From Candidatus Zixiibacteriota bacterium (lineage in GTDB: Bacteria > Zixibacteria > MSB-5A5 > SM1-73): a stretch of 21,293 nt of DNA. This document shows, in pieces, positions 1 to 7,685 of this stretch (positions within the stretch are counted from its first letter, which is position 1; every line of letters starts with the position of its first letter). Both the position numbers and the translations under genes were made by a program. The stretch spans positions 1-21,293 of the forward strand of contig JAOZNS010000022.1 of the NCBI GenBank assembly GCA_029933635.1, read 5' to 3'. The notes below the pieces were generated by a model, which was given only the letters and a program-made list of their open reading frames with translations, was not told where the DNA came from and did no database searches.

Positions 1-2
1 TT

Positions 3-986
3 AATCTTGGCAACGTGACCGTGTTCAGTCGTGATCTGCCTTCCGACTGCGAGGAGCCATCAGTTAAGTTCGCCGATGGATACGTGAGCAAGAACCCGAC
101 CATCAAGCTCTGGGTGGAGGATCCGAGTGGAGTTGACTGGAACACGGTCAACGTCCGAATCGCTGGTTGCGGTGAGGAGTGCTGGTACTGGGCTCAGGAT
201 CTGATCAACAACGGTTATGTGGATACTCTGACCGGTGAGATAACTCTTGACGGCTGTCATCTGGATTGCTCGGATGGTCAGGAAGTTGAGGTGTTCGTCT
301 TCTCCGGCACCAGCTATACCGGAACAGGACCCCATGACTTAAACGGCAACTACGGACAGTATCGTAGGTGTAGCTTTGTGGTGGATGCAAAGGTTCCTGA
401 CATCAGCATAAGCAGCACCTCCAGCCGACCCATCAAGATTTATATCAGCGATTCTCGGTCTGGTGTTGATTGGTCCACCTTGGAGTTCTATGAGGATAGC
501 GTCCTGATCTGTCAGGGACTGGGGTGCATGGATCAAGAAGCGCTCAGCATCGACACCGCTGAAGGTGTGATCGAATACACACCGAGTGCCGGCGGGATGG
601 AAGTGGAGATTCGGGTTAAAGACTTTGCAGGCAACCTGAAGATATACTCTTTCGACACTGAGGAAGAACTGCTGGTCTTTACGGATCCTCACAACTATCC
701 TAACCCGTTTGATCCAAGGAAAGATGGTCCCACCACCATCGATCTGGGCTTGAGCAAAGGCGCTTACGTGACCGTCAAGATATATGACTTCGCTGGCGAG
801 TTTGTGAAAGAGCTCCAGAAGAATAAGTGGACTGGAACCGGCACCGTGTTATACTGGGATGGCACCACGGAGGACGGAACTAACGTGGGTAATGGAACCT
901 ATCTCTGCTACATCAAGGCAAAAGATTCCAACGGTGCCTCCAAGACAGCAGTAATAAAGATTACTGTGCTCAAAAAGGATAAATAA
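3..986 (+). CDS. Secreted Ig-repeat protein with T9SS/FlgD-type C-terminal domain (5' truncated)
   Basis: The reading frame is open from base 3 to a TAA at 984-986, with no stop or convincing start upstream. The GTG at base 15 is probably internal, so this is the C-terminal ~327 residues of a larger protein. Two Ig-like units are visible, each carrying an SGVDW(N/S)T motif (near residues 40 and 150 counted from GTG 15). The first is unusually cysteine-rich (CGEECWYW, CHLDCSDG). The last ~100 residues form a FlgD/T9SS type A-like domain: NYPNPFDP, a TTIDL strand, VKIYDFAGE, a YWDGTTEDG turn and NGTYLCYIKAK. Such domains are known as sorting or anchoring modules of exported proteins. A PorV-like protein, the kind of outer-membrane carrier used by T9SS cargo, follows directly. 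Exported location is inferred; the biological role (adhesin, enzyme or surface layer) cannot be seen because the N-terminal part is outside the window. Confidence 0.85.
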   Translation, partial: NLGNVTVFSRDLPSDCEEPSVKFADGYVSKNPTIKLWVEDPSGVDWNTVNVRIAGCGEECWYWAQDLINNGYVDTLTGEITLDGCHLDCSDGQEVEVFVFSGTSYTGTGPHDLNGNYGQYRRCSFVVDAKVPDISISSTSSRPIKIYISDSRSGVDWSTLEFYEDSVLICQGLGCMDQEALSIDTAEGVIEYTPSAGGMEVEIRVKDFAGNLKIYSFDTEEELLVFTDPHNYPNPFDPRKDGPTTIDLGLSKGAYVTVKIYDFAGEFVKELQKNKWTGTGTVLYWDGTTEDGTNVGNGTYLCYIKAKDSNGASKTAVIKITVLKKDK

Positions 987-998
987 AGTTTCAATAAT

Positions 999-1027
999 GG
1001 GTGGGTCCCTTGAAATGGGACCCACCC
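999..1027 (+). promoter_or_regulatory. Intercistronic 11-bp perfect hairpin
   Basis: GGGTGGGTCCC (999-1009) and GGGACCCACCC (1017-1027) pair perfectly around a 7-nt loop. The hairpin begins 13 nt after the stop of the upstream gene. It is followed by TGAAAAGGAAG rather than a T-run, so it does not look like a rho-independent terminator on the + strand. It may be an mRNA-stabilising or partial-attenuation structure that sets different levels for the secreted protein and the PorV-like protein. That function is inference. Confidence 0.55.
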
Positions 1028-1080
1028 TGAAAAGGAAGAGAAACTTTGTTAATCTTATAGAGGAAAGGAGAGGATTGAAA

Positions 1081-2001
1081 ATGTTAAGCAAAACAGCTAA
1101 ATTCCTAGTGGTCTTTTGCCTGCTGTCAGTGGTGTCCATCTCCGGCGTTTGGGCAGATGATAACCACATGCTTCCCATGTTGAGGATGGGAGTGGGTGCC
1201 AGGGCGTTAGCCATGGGTGGTGCACATGTGGCAGAGGCTCATGATGCTGCAGCCGGATACTGGAACCCGGCAGGCTTGGCAGACATTGAATGTGTCAGCT
1301 TCACCGCCATGTATGCCGCTGGAATGGCTCATGATCGAATCTACAACTACATCGGGTTTGGATGGACCCCATCTCAGGTTACCAATTACGGAACCTTTGG
1401 CATTTCCTGGTTGAACTCCGGCACCAAGGACATTCTGAAATATGATGGTAGCGGCAACTACAAGGGGACCTTTAAGGATATGAACAACGTGTTTTTGGTC
1501 TCCTGGGCGTTCAAAAACGAGTTCAAGGATAGAATGTTCTCGTTTGGCTTCAGCTTCAAGGTGGTCAATATGGACATTGACGACTACAGCAAGACCGGTG
1601 TAGGAGGAGATGCGGGCATCAAGTTTGTGGTCGATCCCCGAGTGGCGATAGGCTTGATGGTTCAGGATATCGGTACCAAGGTGGATGATTGGACCGTTCC
1701 CACCACCGTCCGGGTGGGACTGGCCATATATCCTCTGGGAGAAGACCATTCCCTGTGCATACCTATAGATTACGGTAATACCAGACACAGGAGAGACGAA
1801 ACCTTGCACCTTGGAGCGGAGTATAACTGGGAGTTTGCTGAGAATTACTCTGCGGCACTTATGGCTGGTATCAACGATGGAGATTTCGCCATAGGGTTGG
1901 GCTTCAAGGTCTCCAAGATCAGACTGGACTATGCCTACGTGACCGAGAAGGTGGAGTTCTTAAACCAAAATCATCGAATTTCACTGTCAGCAGACTTTTA
2001 G
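1081..2001 (+). CDS. PorV/PorQ-family outer-membrane beta-barrel protein
   Basis: This 306-aa protein has a signal peptide (MLSKTAKFLVVFCLLSVVSI, cleavage likely after GVWA near residue 25). It then shows the N-terminal signature of the PorV/PorQ (UPF0164) family: MGVGARALAMGGA, a DAAAGYWNPAGL block (NPAGL at residues 62-66), alternating amphipathic strands, and a C-terminal strand ending HRISLSADF with terminal Phe, typical of outer-membrane barrels. In Bacteroidota, PorV shuttles T9SS cargo to the attachment complex, and related proteins can also be FadL-like channels. I chose ATG 1081 rather than the upstream GTG-type start at 997 because AGGAGAGG lies 7-10 nt before it, the signal peptide starts there, and the longer version would run through the 999-1027 hairpin. 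The gene sits behind a T9SS-type cargo gene and before a strong terminator. A second paralogue is at 20241-21197. Family assignment is confident; a true PorV role is inferred. Confidence 0.85.
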   Translation: MLSKTAKFLVVFCLLSVVSISGVWADDNHMLPMLRMGVGARALAMGGAHVAEAHDAAAGYWNPAGLADIECVSFTAMYAAGMAHDRIYNYIGFGWTPSQVTNYGTFGISWLNSGTKDILKYDGSGNYKGTFKDMNNVFLVSWAFKNEFKDRMFSFGFSFKVVNMDIDDYSKTGVGGDAGIKFVVDPRVAIGLMVQDIGTKVDDWTVPTTVRVGLAIYPLGEDHSLCIPIDYGNTRHRRDETLHLGAEYNWEFAENYSAALMAGINDGDFAIGLGFKVSKIRLDYAYVTEKVEFLNQNHRISLSADF

Positions 2002-2008
2002 AACCAAT

Positions 2009-2025
2009 TTTGCCTAACAGGCAAA
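2009..2025 (+). repeat. Short inverted repeat TTTGCCT-AAC-AGGCAAA
   Basis: A 7-bp inverted repeat with a 3-nt loop lies 8 nt after the stop of the PorV-like gene and just upstream of the main terminator. It could protect the transcript 3' end or be chance. No T-run follows. Confidence 0.3.
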
Positions 2026-2041
2026 TACACTAGGAAAACTT

Positions 2042-2080
2042 TTAAAAGCCCCGTCTTTCTTGCCGGGGCTTTTAATTTTT
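2042..2080 (+). terminator. Rho-independent terminator after PorV-like gene
   Basis: TTAAAAGCCCCG (2042-2053) pairs perfectly with CGGGGCTTTTAA (2064-2075) around a 10-nt loop, and TTTTTGTG follows. This is a classic GC-rich stem with A/U flanks. The same stem could act on the - strand for the sigma-54 activator gene ending at 2254, since the left arm gives a short U-rich tail in that direction. The rest of the convergent gap to 2253 holds only a small GGAGAA-T-TTCTCC palindrome (2124-2136). Confidence 0.85.
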
Positions 2081-2253
2081 GTGTTCCATTGGTAGGGGGT
2101 AATTCTCGTGTATCACACCTGCAGGAGAATTTCTCCCATAAAATGTAACAGGTATTTTTTCACTCAGAAATAAAGCCGAATTGATATAATCTTTCTACCT
2201 GATTTTAAATAATGGAAATTAGAAAGGTATGAATGCCCCAAAAAAGTAGGTTT

Positions 2254-4662
2254 TTATGGGAAGGTTATGTTGTATTTTTTAATCTTATACCTGAGTAAAG
2301 CCTCATCTATATTCAGAAGTCGAGCCGCTTTGGTTTTGACCCCTCCAGCTTTGGCTAAGGCTTTTTCGATCTGCTCTCTTTCATATTCAGCTAACTGGCT
2401 TAAAAGCGAGGTATGCTGTGAATCCTTTGTATTATTAAACTTATCCAGGCTTTCAGCCAAGAGGGAAAAAGGAATTTCTTTCTGTCCTCTTGAGGAGATG
2501 AATAGCCTTTTTACCTCATTTTCCAGCTCCCTTATATTTCCAGGCCAGTTGTAGTCTAAAAAGAGCTTCATTATCTTAGGATCAAGGGTGGGCAACTCAG
2601 ATGAGAATTGAGGAGGGGGGGGAGGCAAATCCTGTCCTACACCATTGACGGAAAATTTTCTTAGAAAGTGCTCCACCAAAAGGGGGATATCTTCCCTCCT
2701 TTCTCTCAAGGGAGGCAGTCTAAATCTCATCCCACTTAAGCGATAAAACAGGTCGTTACGAAATTTTCCTTCTTTGACCAGCTGATCCAAGTTTTTATTG
2801 GTGGCAACTATTATGCGAAAATCAACCCTTCTTGGCTTGACCTCGCCTATTGGTACGATCTCCTTTTCCTCTATAGCCCTCAAAAGTTTGACCTGAATGG
2901 AGGTGGGAACATCGGCGATCTCATCCAGATATACGGTTCCTCCATCAGCCTCATCCAGAAGTCCCTTTTTGTCTGAAACGGCACCGGTGAAGGCGCCTTT
3001 TTTATGACCGAATAGCTCGCTTTCGAAAAGGCTCTCGGGCAGGGCGACACAATTCACCACAACGAAATTTTTACCTTTCCGATTGCTGTTGAAGTGTATC
3101 ATCTTCGCCAGAAGGTCCTTTCCGGTTCCAGTCTCTCCTTCCAGCAAGATGGTTATATCCAAGTCTTTAATCTGATGGATGTTTTGCAGAATCTTAAGGG
3201 TCGTTTTGTCCTGAGTGATGATATCGGGGAACGATAAGCGGGGAGGATGATCTACAGAGATGGAAGGCTTAGAGATTTTAATCTCGTTCTCCAATGAGGT
3301 AAGTGAGCGGAGATCTTTTTTCTCGTTTAATTGCTCGAAGACACGTCTGGCTTTGTTTAGGAAATCTTGGGTCTCAGCACGTTTTTCATATTGCAAAAAC
3401 AGCTGGGCAAAGGAGCTATGAACTTTAGCAAGATAATAAGGAGTGTCCAGCTGGCAGGCTAAATCCTCAGCTCTTCCTAAGAATTTCAACCTTTCCCAGA
3501 AGTCAAAGTTCACATATTTGCCCATATCCATATAGGTCATTGCCAGCTCGAATTTAACTCCCATCTCTTCCAGCAATCGAATGGCTAAGATGAATTTTTC
3601 TTTTACCTCAACCGGAGGACGACCATCCCGGCCATATATCCGTGCAAGTGCTCTATAGGATAAAGCTTCCTCCAGTTTTTCTCCGATATCCTTTGAAGCG
3701 GCAAGTGCTCTGTGACAGGAAAGTAGCGCTTCCTTGAAGTCTCCTTTCTCGGTCTGAAGCTCTGCCAAAAGCCTGTAAGCCTGACTGACGATTGTGCTTT
3801 TAGATCCGATCTGTTCGCCAATATGAACTGCTTCCTGAAAGTGGCTTTGAGCTGAATCCAACTCACCGCGGGCAAACTCAAGATTCCCTTGATATTCGTG
3901 ATAGATGGCAAGCTCTCGAAAGTAGTTATTTTCTGTGATTAGATCCAAAGCCCTTTTCAGGTAATCCTCTGCGTGCTGGAATTTCCTTAGCAGGCAGAAG
4001 AGATTGCCCAAAGACAGAAGAGACTTGCAGAGGTTAAACTGGTCGTGCAAGGTTAAGTTTGCCTGAAGGCTCAAAAGCAGATTCTTTTTCGCCTCTTTCC
4101 ATTGGTCTTTTAACATGAGGATGGTTCCAAGGTTTCCATATAGACGGGCGGCTGTCTTATGGTCATTTATCCGACAGCAAATCTCAAGCGCATCGTTTAA
4201 ATGTTCTATTGCCCGACCGAATTTGGACCGGATAAAGCATAGTCGGGCTAACTCATTAAGCGTCTCAGCAATTCCCTTTTGATCTTTTATCCGTCTGTAT
4301 GTAGATGCGGTATCGATGAATTGAAGCTCTGCATTCTTGAGCTGGCCCAGCTTGACATATATTCTTCCCATGAGTTGTTGAACCTGAGCTAACCTTCGGT
4401 TTTTTTCTGTATTTCTCAGAATCTCGTAAGCCTTTTTTGCCTTAGTGAGAGCCTGTCGCGGTCTTCCCTGTTTGTCCAAGGTAAATGCATCCAGATAATA
4501 AAAATCACCAGCCTCTGCAGAGAAATCATCCATCCTTTTCTGGTTCTGCAACTGCCTTATCTCTGCCTGAGCTTGCTTGAAGTTGCCTTCTTCCAGAAGA
4601 GACTCAATCAAGCCCAGCTTGGCATCTGATGTTTTTGTATGGCTTTCAAGGTTTTTGGACAT
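2254..4662 (-). CDS. TPR-containing sigma-54-dependent transcriptional activator
   Basis: This 802-aa regulator has three parts. Residues ~1-450 are a long array of TPR-like helical hairpins (for example the runs near AIEHLNDALEICCRIND and AEDYLKRALDLITEN). Residues ~480-710 are an AAA+ domain with Walker A GETGTGKD (509-516), the sigma-54-contacting GAFTGA loop (556-561), Walker B YLDE (578-581), and the arginine-rich FRNDLFYRL and PPLRERREDIP motifs. The C-terminal ~40 residues are a Fis-type helix-turn-helix (KTKAARLLNIDEALLRYKIKK). All residues needed to remodel sigma-54 polymerase appear intact. There is no receiver, GAF or PAS domain, so the sensor is presumably the TPR array, which would bind a protein or peptide. 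The ATG is 7 nt after the stop of the small exported-protein gene and lacks a good Shine-Dalgarno, suggesting translational coupling. No -24/-12 site was found in the intergenic gaps I scanned by eye, so the target is unknown. Confidence 0.9.
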   Translation of the reverse strand: MSKNLESHTKTSDAKLGLIESLLEEGNFKQAQAEIRQLQNQKRMDDFSAEAGDFYYLDAFTLDKQGRPRQALTKAKKAYEILRNTEKNRRLAQVQQLMGRIYVKLGQLKNAELQFIDTASTYRRIKDQKGIAETLNELARLCFIRSKFGRAIEHLNDALEICCRINDHKTAARLYGNLGTILMLKDQWKEAKKNLLLSLQANLTLHDQFNLCKSLLSLGNLFCLLRKFQHAEDYLKRALDLITENNYFRELAIYHEYQGNLEFARGELDSAQSHFQEAVHIGEQIGSKSTIVSQAYRLLAELQTEKGDFKEALLSCHRALAASKDIGEKLEEALSYRALARIYGRDGRPPVEVKEKFILAIRLLEEMGVKFELAMTYMDMGKYVNFDFWERLKFLGRAEDLACQLDTPYYLAKVHSSFAQLFLQYEKRAETQDFLNKARRVFEQLNEKKDLRSLTSLENEIKISKPSISVDHPPRLSFPDIITQDKTTLKILQNIHQIKDLDITILLEGETGTGKDLLAKMIHFNSNRKGKNFVVVNCVALPESLFESELFGHKKGAFTGAVSDKKGLLDEADGGTVYLDEIADVPTSIQVKLLRAIEEKEIVPIGEVKPRRVDFRIIVATNKNLDQLVKEGKFRNDLFYRLSGMRFRLPPLRERREDIPLLVEHFLRKFSVNGVGQDLPPPPPQFSSELPTLDPKIMKLFLDYNWPGNIRELENEVKRLFISSRGQKEIPFSLLAESLDKFNNTKDSQHTSLLSQLAEYEREQIEKALAKAGGVKTKAARLLNIDEALLRYKIKKYNITFP

Positions 4663-4669
4663 AGTAGTT

Positions 4670-4972
4670 CTATTTAGGACCCCTTGCTTTGGGCGAATGG
4701 TTAACTTCCTTGATTTTGTTTAGCATAGATACAATCCAGAATGGTCTGATTATGATAAGCTTAACAGGTCCAATTTCAATAAAGATCTGCGAAGCCGTAT
4801 TGGGACGGATCGTATCATCAAAGTTGGGCGATCCCGATTCCTGCCAAGGATGCTCACATGGTGGACTCAAAAAGTGGATATTGTATCTGTGATCCCAAGC
4901 TGCTCGGCTCAAACTGGCTGTGCAAAAAACAAACATCAGCAAAAACAAAATCAACACCACCCTCGTCTTCAT
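4670..4972 (-). CDS. Small exported protein of unknown function (100 aa)
   Basis: I do not recognise this family. The start is well supported: AAGGAGGTGA lies immediately upstream of the ATG at 4972, with an extended -10 promoter further up. The first ~24 residues are a signal peptide (positive MKTR, then VVLILFLLMFVFC, then small residues before AAWDHR). The mature part is ~75 residues, with a polar N-half (PPCEHPWQESGSPNFDD) and a strand-like hydrophobic stretch (VKLIIIRPFWIVSML) that could be membrane-associated, ending in a basic tail. It is first in a two-gene operon: its TAG is only 7 nt before the start of the TPR sigma-54 activator. This suggests a functional link, for instance an exported signal or sensor partner, but that is inference. 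Length, signal peptide and RBS make a real gene likely. Confidence 0.65.
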   Translation of the reverse strand: MKTRVVLILFLLMFVFCTASLSRAAWDHRYNIHFLSPPCEHPWQESGSPNFDDTIRPNTASQIFIEIGPVKLIIIRPFWIVSMLNKIKEVNHSPKARGPK

Positions 4973-5025
4973 CTCAATTCACCTCCTTTGCGACAGGATG
5001 TTTCTACAGTCCTTTTTTAGAATTA

Positions 5026-5034
5026 ATTATAGCA
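5026..5034 (-). promoter_or_regulatory. Extended -10 promoter for the small exported protein / sigma-54 activator operon
   Basis: On the minus strand the sequence reads TTGCTATAAT, which is a perfect TATAAT preceded by the TGN extension (+ strand ATTATAGCA at 5026-5034). It lies 54 nt upstream of the ATG at 4972. No good -35 hexamer is visible at 16-18 nt, as expected for an extended -10 promoter. It suggests that this regulatory operon is transcribed by the housekeeping sigma factor. Confidence 0.55.
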
Positions 5035-5337
5035 AGTTTAGGGGAATATTCGAAAACATTTTTTGACTGTGGTAAGCTACAGTAGTTAAAGCTGAAGCAA
5101 AAATACTATTTCTCTCCGGCTCCACTGATAGCAAAAACAGCTCCCTCCCATTTATTACAAAACAACCTATGTGGATATAACTGCAGGAGAAGACCTTGAC
5201 AACTTCATAATGACAGTCTTTCCCCTCACTTCCTGTCAAAAACAAAATAACCTCTAAAACCTCCTATGTCAAGCAAAATTTTCTAATTTTTGCGTCTAAC
5301 GACTTAGGAGAAAGTTTTCTTGGAGGAAGAAGGCGAA
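5035..5337. other. Divergent intergenic region, no gene recognised
   Basis: This AT-rich stretch lies between the minus-strand operon and the dnaJ block. Short open frames here lack protein-like composition. A TTGACA occurs at 5196-5201, but no matching -10 is found 16-18 nt downstream. No CIRCE element (TTAGCACTC-N9-GAGTGCTAA) was seen in front of dnaJ. The plus-strand promoter of the dnaJ block must lie here but I cannot place it. Confidence 0.5.
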
Positions 5338-5450
5338 ATGGATAAGATCTTCTGGATGTTTTTGGGATCGAAGTTGACAAACTCGAAGGTGACGATTATC
5401 TTAGTTTCGCATCCTTTTTTGAAAGCATTTACAGGAGGAAATCAGACCAG
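5338..5450 (+). pseudogene. Frameshifted coding-like stretch directly upstream of and in frame with dnaJ
   Basis: An ATG at 5338 follows a GGAGG (5322-5326). It reads only M-D-K before the protein-like sequence moves to another frame. From 5346 to the dnaJ ATG the frame of dnaJ itself is open (35 codons) and protein-like, including DLLDVFGIEVDKLEGDDYL and ASFFESIYRRKSDQ. It has no ATG, GTG or TTG of its own and a TAA at 5343-5345. A single extra A in the GATAAG near 5344 would join both parts as one reading frame running into DnaJ. This could be a sequencing or assembly error, a decayed gene, or chance. No canonical slippery heptamer is present. Confidence 0.35.
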
Positions 5451-6557
5451 ATGCCGCAAAAAGATTATTATGAAATCTTGGGGATATCTGAAAAAGCCAG
5501 CTTGGAGGATATAAAGAAAGCTTACAGACGATTAGCCAAAAAATATCATCCCGACTCCAATCCCAATAATAAGATGGCAGAGGAGAGGTTCAAAGAAATC
5601 TCCGAAGCATACGAGGTCCTAAGCAACCCCGAAAAAAGAAGAAAGTATGACCAGCTCCGACAGATGGGACAGAAAGGGCTTGCTGGCTTTGAGGACTTTG
5701 AGGATCTGTTTGCCAGAAAAAAGGGAAAGGAACAAGCCTTCAGTTTTGAGGATCTTGGTGGATTTGGTGATCTGGGAGACCTGTTCAGTTCATTTTTTGA
5801 TCTGGGTGAGACCACCAGACAGAGAAGATGGAGCACCCAGAGGGGTGCAGATCTTTTTACTGAGATCGAAATCCCTTTTGACCTGGCCATCTCCGGGGGC
5901 AAAACCACAATGGAACTGAAGAAGGAGGAGATATGTCCACTATGTGGGGGCACAGGCGCTAAACCCGGATCCTCTCTTTCCGCATGCCCAGAGTGTGGCG
6001 GAAGGGGAATTTTATCTTTTGTGCAAGGTGCTTTTGCGGTCAGCCGTCCTTGCCCTCGATGTATGGGAAGAGGAAAGATCATAAGAATACCCTGCACCCG
6101 ATGTGGCGGAAAAGGGCAGATCCCTACCCGGAAGAGAATTCTGATCACCATCCCGGCCGGAATAAATGATGGAACACAATTAAGACTGCGGGGACAGGGG
6201 AGACCGGGAAACGGAGGCGGTCCTCCCGGGGATTTGATCGTTAAAGTGAACGTGGGAAAGCATCGGTTTTTTGAACGAAGGGGAAAAGACGTATATTGCA
6301 AAGTTCCCATAAATATTGCTCAGGCAATCCTGGGGAGCAAGATAAAGATCAGAACCATAGATGGAAGGGTGATTCTTAAGATACCTCCAGGAACGCAGAG
6401 TGGAACCAAATTCAGATTAAGGGGAAAGGGGATAAAGATAGATGGCTCTAAAGGTGATCAATACGTGGAGATATTGGTGGAGATTCCCAAGAACTTGAGT
6501 GAAGAACAAAAACGACTTATGGAGCAGTTTGCCAAAGAAGGTGACTTGAGATATTAA
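5451..6557 (+). CDS. dnaJ: Chaperone DnaJ (class A J-domain protein)
   Basis: This 368-aa Hsp40 co-chaperone stimulates the ATPase of DnaK and delivers unfolded clients in the cytoplasm. The J domain occupies residues ~4-68 with HPD at 33-35. A phenylalanine- and glycine-rich linker follows (SFEDLGGFGDLGDLFSSFF). The zinc-binding region at 162-222 has all four CxxCxGxG motifs (CPLCGGTG, CPECGGRG, CPRCMGRG, CTRCGGKG). The two C-terminal beta domains end with a dimerisation segment (FAKEGDLRY). Length is normal for DnaJ. The ATG at 5451 is chosen because the J domain begins immediately after it and AGGAGG lies 12 nt upstream, but the in-frame protein-like sequence before it leaves an N-terminal extension possible. 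No dnaK or grpE is in the window. It leads a co-directional block with pta, a deoxyribosyltransferase-like gene and rqcH. Confidence 0.95.
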   Translation: MPQKDYYEILGISEKASLEDIKKAYRRLAKKYHPDSNPNNKMAEERFKEISEAYEVLSNPEKRRKYDQLRQMGQKGLAGFEDFEDLFARKKGKEQAFSFEDLGGFGDLGDLFSSFFDLGETTRQRRWSTQRGADLFTEIEIPFDLAISGGKTTMELKKEEICPLCGGTGAKPGSSLSACPECGGRGILSFVQGAFAVSRPCPRCMGRGKIIRIPCTRCGGKGQIPTRKRILITIPAGINDGTQLRLRGQGRPGNGGGPPGDLIVKVNVGKHRFFERRGKDVYCKVPINIAQAILGSKIKIRTIDGRVILKIPPGTQSGTKFRLRGKGIKIDGSKGDQYVEILVEIPKNLSEEQKRLMEQFAKEGDLRY

Positions 6558-6623
6558 GCAATCCTGTCCCAACCATTCAAGGTTTGAAGTGGATCCTCCA
6601 GACAAAAAGGAGCTTTTGAAGAA

Positions 6624-7613
6624 ATGAATGTGATTGAGGAAATAAAAAAGAAGGCAAAAAGTAAAAGAAAAAGAGTGGTTCTGCCCGAAGGAACTGAGGA
6701 GAGGATGATTCAGGCGACCGAAAAGATTTTGGCAGAGCACTTAGCTGAGGTTATTCTGTTGGGCGATGAAGAAAAGATCAAAAGGCAGGCTCAGTCCAAC
6801 CATCTGGATTTGGACAAGGTGAGGGTGATTAACCCGGCTGACTCTTCCGAACTGGAAGAATATGCCAGGGAATATCACCAGCTTCAAAGAAGGAAGGTGA
6901 TAAGTCTTGAACAAGCCAGGGAGCGCATGAAAAATCCATTGTTCTATGGCGCCATGATGGTGAGAAAAGATGAAGCAGATGGGTTTGTGGCTGGCTCGGT
7001 CAATACCACCGCTGATGTTTTGAGGGCCGGTATCCAGATCATTGGCCCCGCACCCGGAATCAGCACGGTATCCAGTTCATTTCTTATGGTGCTGCCAGAT
7101 TTTTCGGGCGTTAAGGATAAGATATTTATCTTTGCCGATTGTGCGGTGATCCCCGATCCGGATTCATCCCAGCTTGCCTCCATCGCCATCGCTTCGGCCA
7201 AAACTCTGCAGGATCTGATTGGGGAAGAGCCGAAGGTGGCGATGCTGTCTTTCTCCACCAAAGGAAGTGCGGAACACAAGCGGGTGGATAAGGTGAGGCA
7301 AGCAACCTATATTGCAAGAAAACAGAAGCCCGATCTTAAAATCGATGGCGAGCTACAGGCTGACTCAGCTATCGTTCCCCAGATCGCTCAAAGGAAATGT
7401 CCAGATAGCGTCATCCAGGGAGAGGCAAATGTTCTGATCTTTCCAGATCTCGATTCCGGCAATATCGCCTATAAGCTAGTTCAGAGGATGGCAAAAGCGG
7501 AGGCTATTGGTCCCATCATTCAGGGACTGGCAAAGCCAGCTTTTGACCTATCCCGTGGGTGTAGCGTGGATGATATCGTCAATGTGGTGGCAATTGCCAT
7601 AAGTTTGGCTTAA
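6624..7613 (+). CDS. pta: Phosphate acetyltransferase (Pta-type)
   Basis: This 329-aa enzyme matches the short single-domain phosphate acetyl/butyryl transferase family. It interconverts acetyl-CoA and phosphate with acetyl-phosphate and CoA in the cytoplasm (acetate overflow or acetate activation together with acetate kinase). Visible family features are RVVLPEGTEERMIQA near the N-terminus, the GFVAGSVNTTADVLRAG block followed by IIGPAPG (about residues 120-145), FADCAVIPDPDS, ELQADSAIVP and the C-terminal ANVLIFPDLDSGNIAYKL. The ATG at 6624 has AAGGAG about 11 nt upstream. It lies 66 nt after dnaJ on the same strand, with no terminator seen between them. No acetate kinase gene is present here. 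Phosphate butyryltransferase is an alternative, but the motif set fits Pta better. Confidence 0.92.
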   Translation: MNVIEEIKKKAKSKRKRVVLPEGTEERMIQATEKILAEHLAEVILLGDEEKIKRQAQSNHLDLDKVRVINPADSSELEEYAREYHQLQRRKVISLEQARERMKNPLFYGAMMVRKDEADGFVAGSVNTTADVLRAGIQIIGPAPGISTVSSSFLMVLPDFSGVKDKIFIFADCAVIPDPDSSQLASIAIASAKTLQDLIGEEPKVAMLSFSTKGSAEHKRVDKVRQATYIARKQKPDLKIDGELQADSAIVPQIAQRKCPDSVIQGEANVLIFPDLDSGNIAYKLVQRMAKAEAIGPIIQGLAKPAFDLSRGCSVDDIVNVVAIAISLA

Positions 7614-7628
7614 GCCACCTCATTGCCT

Positions 7629-7659
7629 TTATCACCCTCTTCATTTTATGAGGGGATAA
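7629..7659 (+). terminator. Hairpin between pta and the next gene
   Basis: TTATC-A-CCCTC (7629-7639) pairs with GAGGG-GATAA (7650-7659), with one bulged A and a 10-nt loop. The right arm runs into AAATAGG rather than a T-run, so it may be a weak terminator, attenuator or mRNA-processing structure. The following gene has its own purine-rich leader (GGAAAGGGG). Confidence 0.4.
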
Positions 7660-7685
7660 AATAGGAAAGGGGTAAGAAGAAATAA

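Noticed and set aside
2181..2190. Perfect TGATATAAT (extended -10 like) on the + strand in the gap before the sigma-54 activator stop.
   Set aside because: It points into the antisense of the activator, has no good -35, and only a six-codon frame follows. Antisense transcription is possible but unsupported.
5196..5201. TTGACA upstream of dnaJ as a promoter.
   Set aside because: No acceptable -10 hexamer occurs at 16-18 nt spacing.
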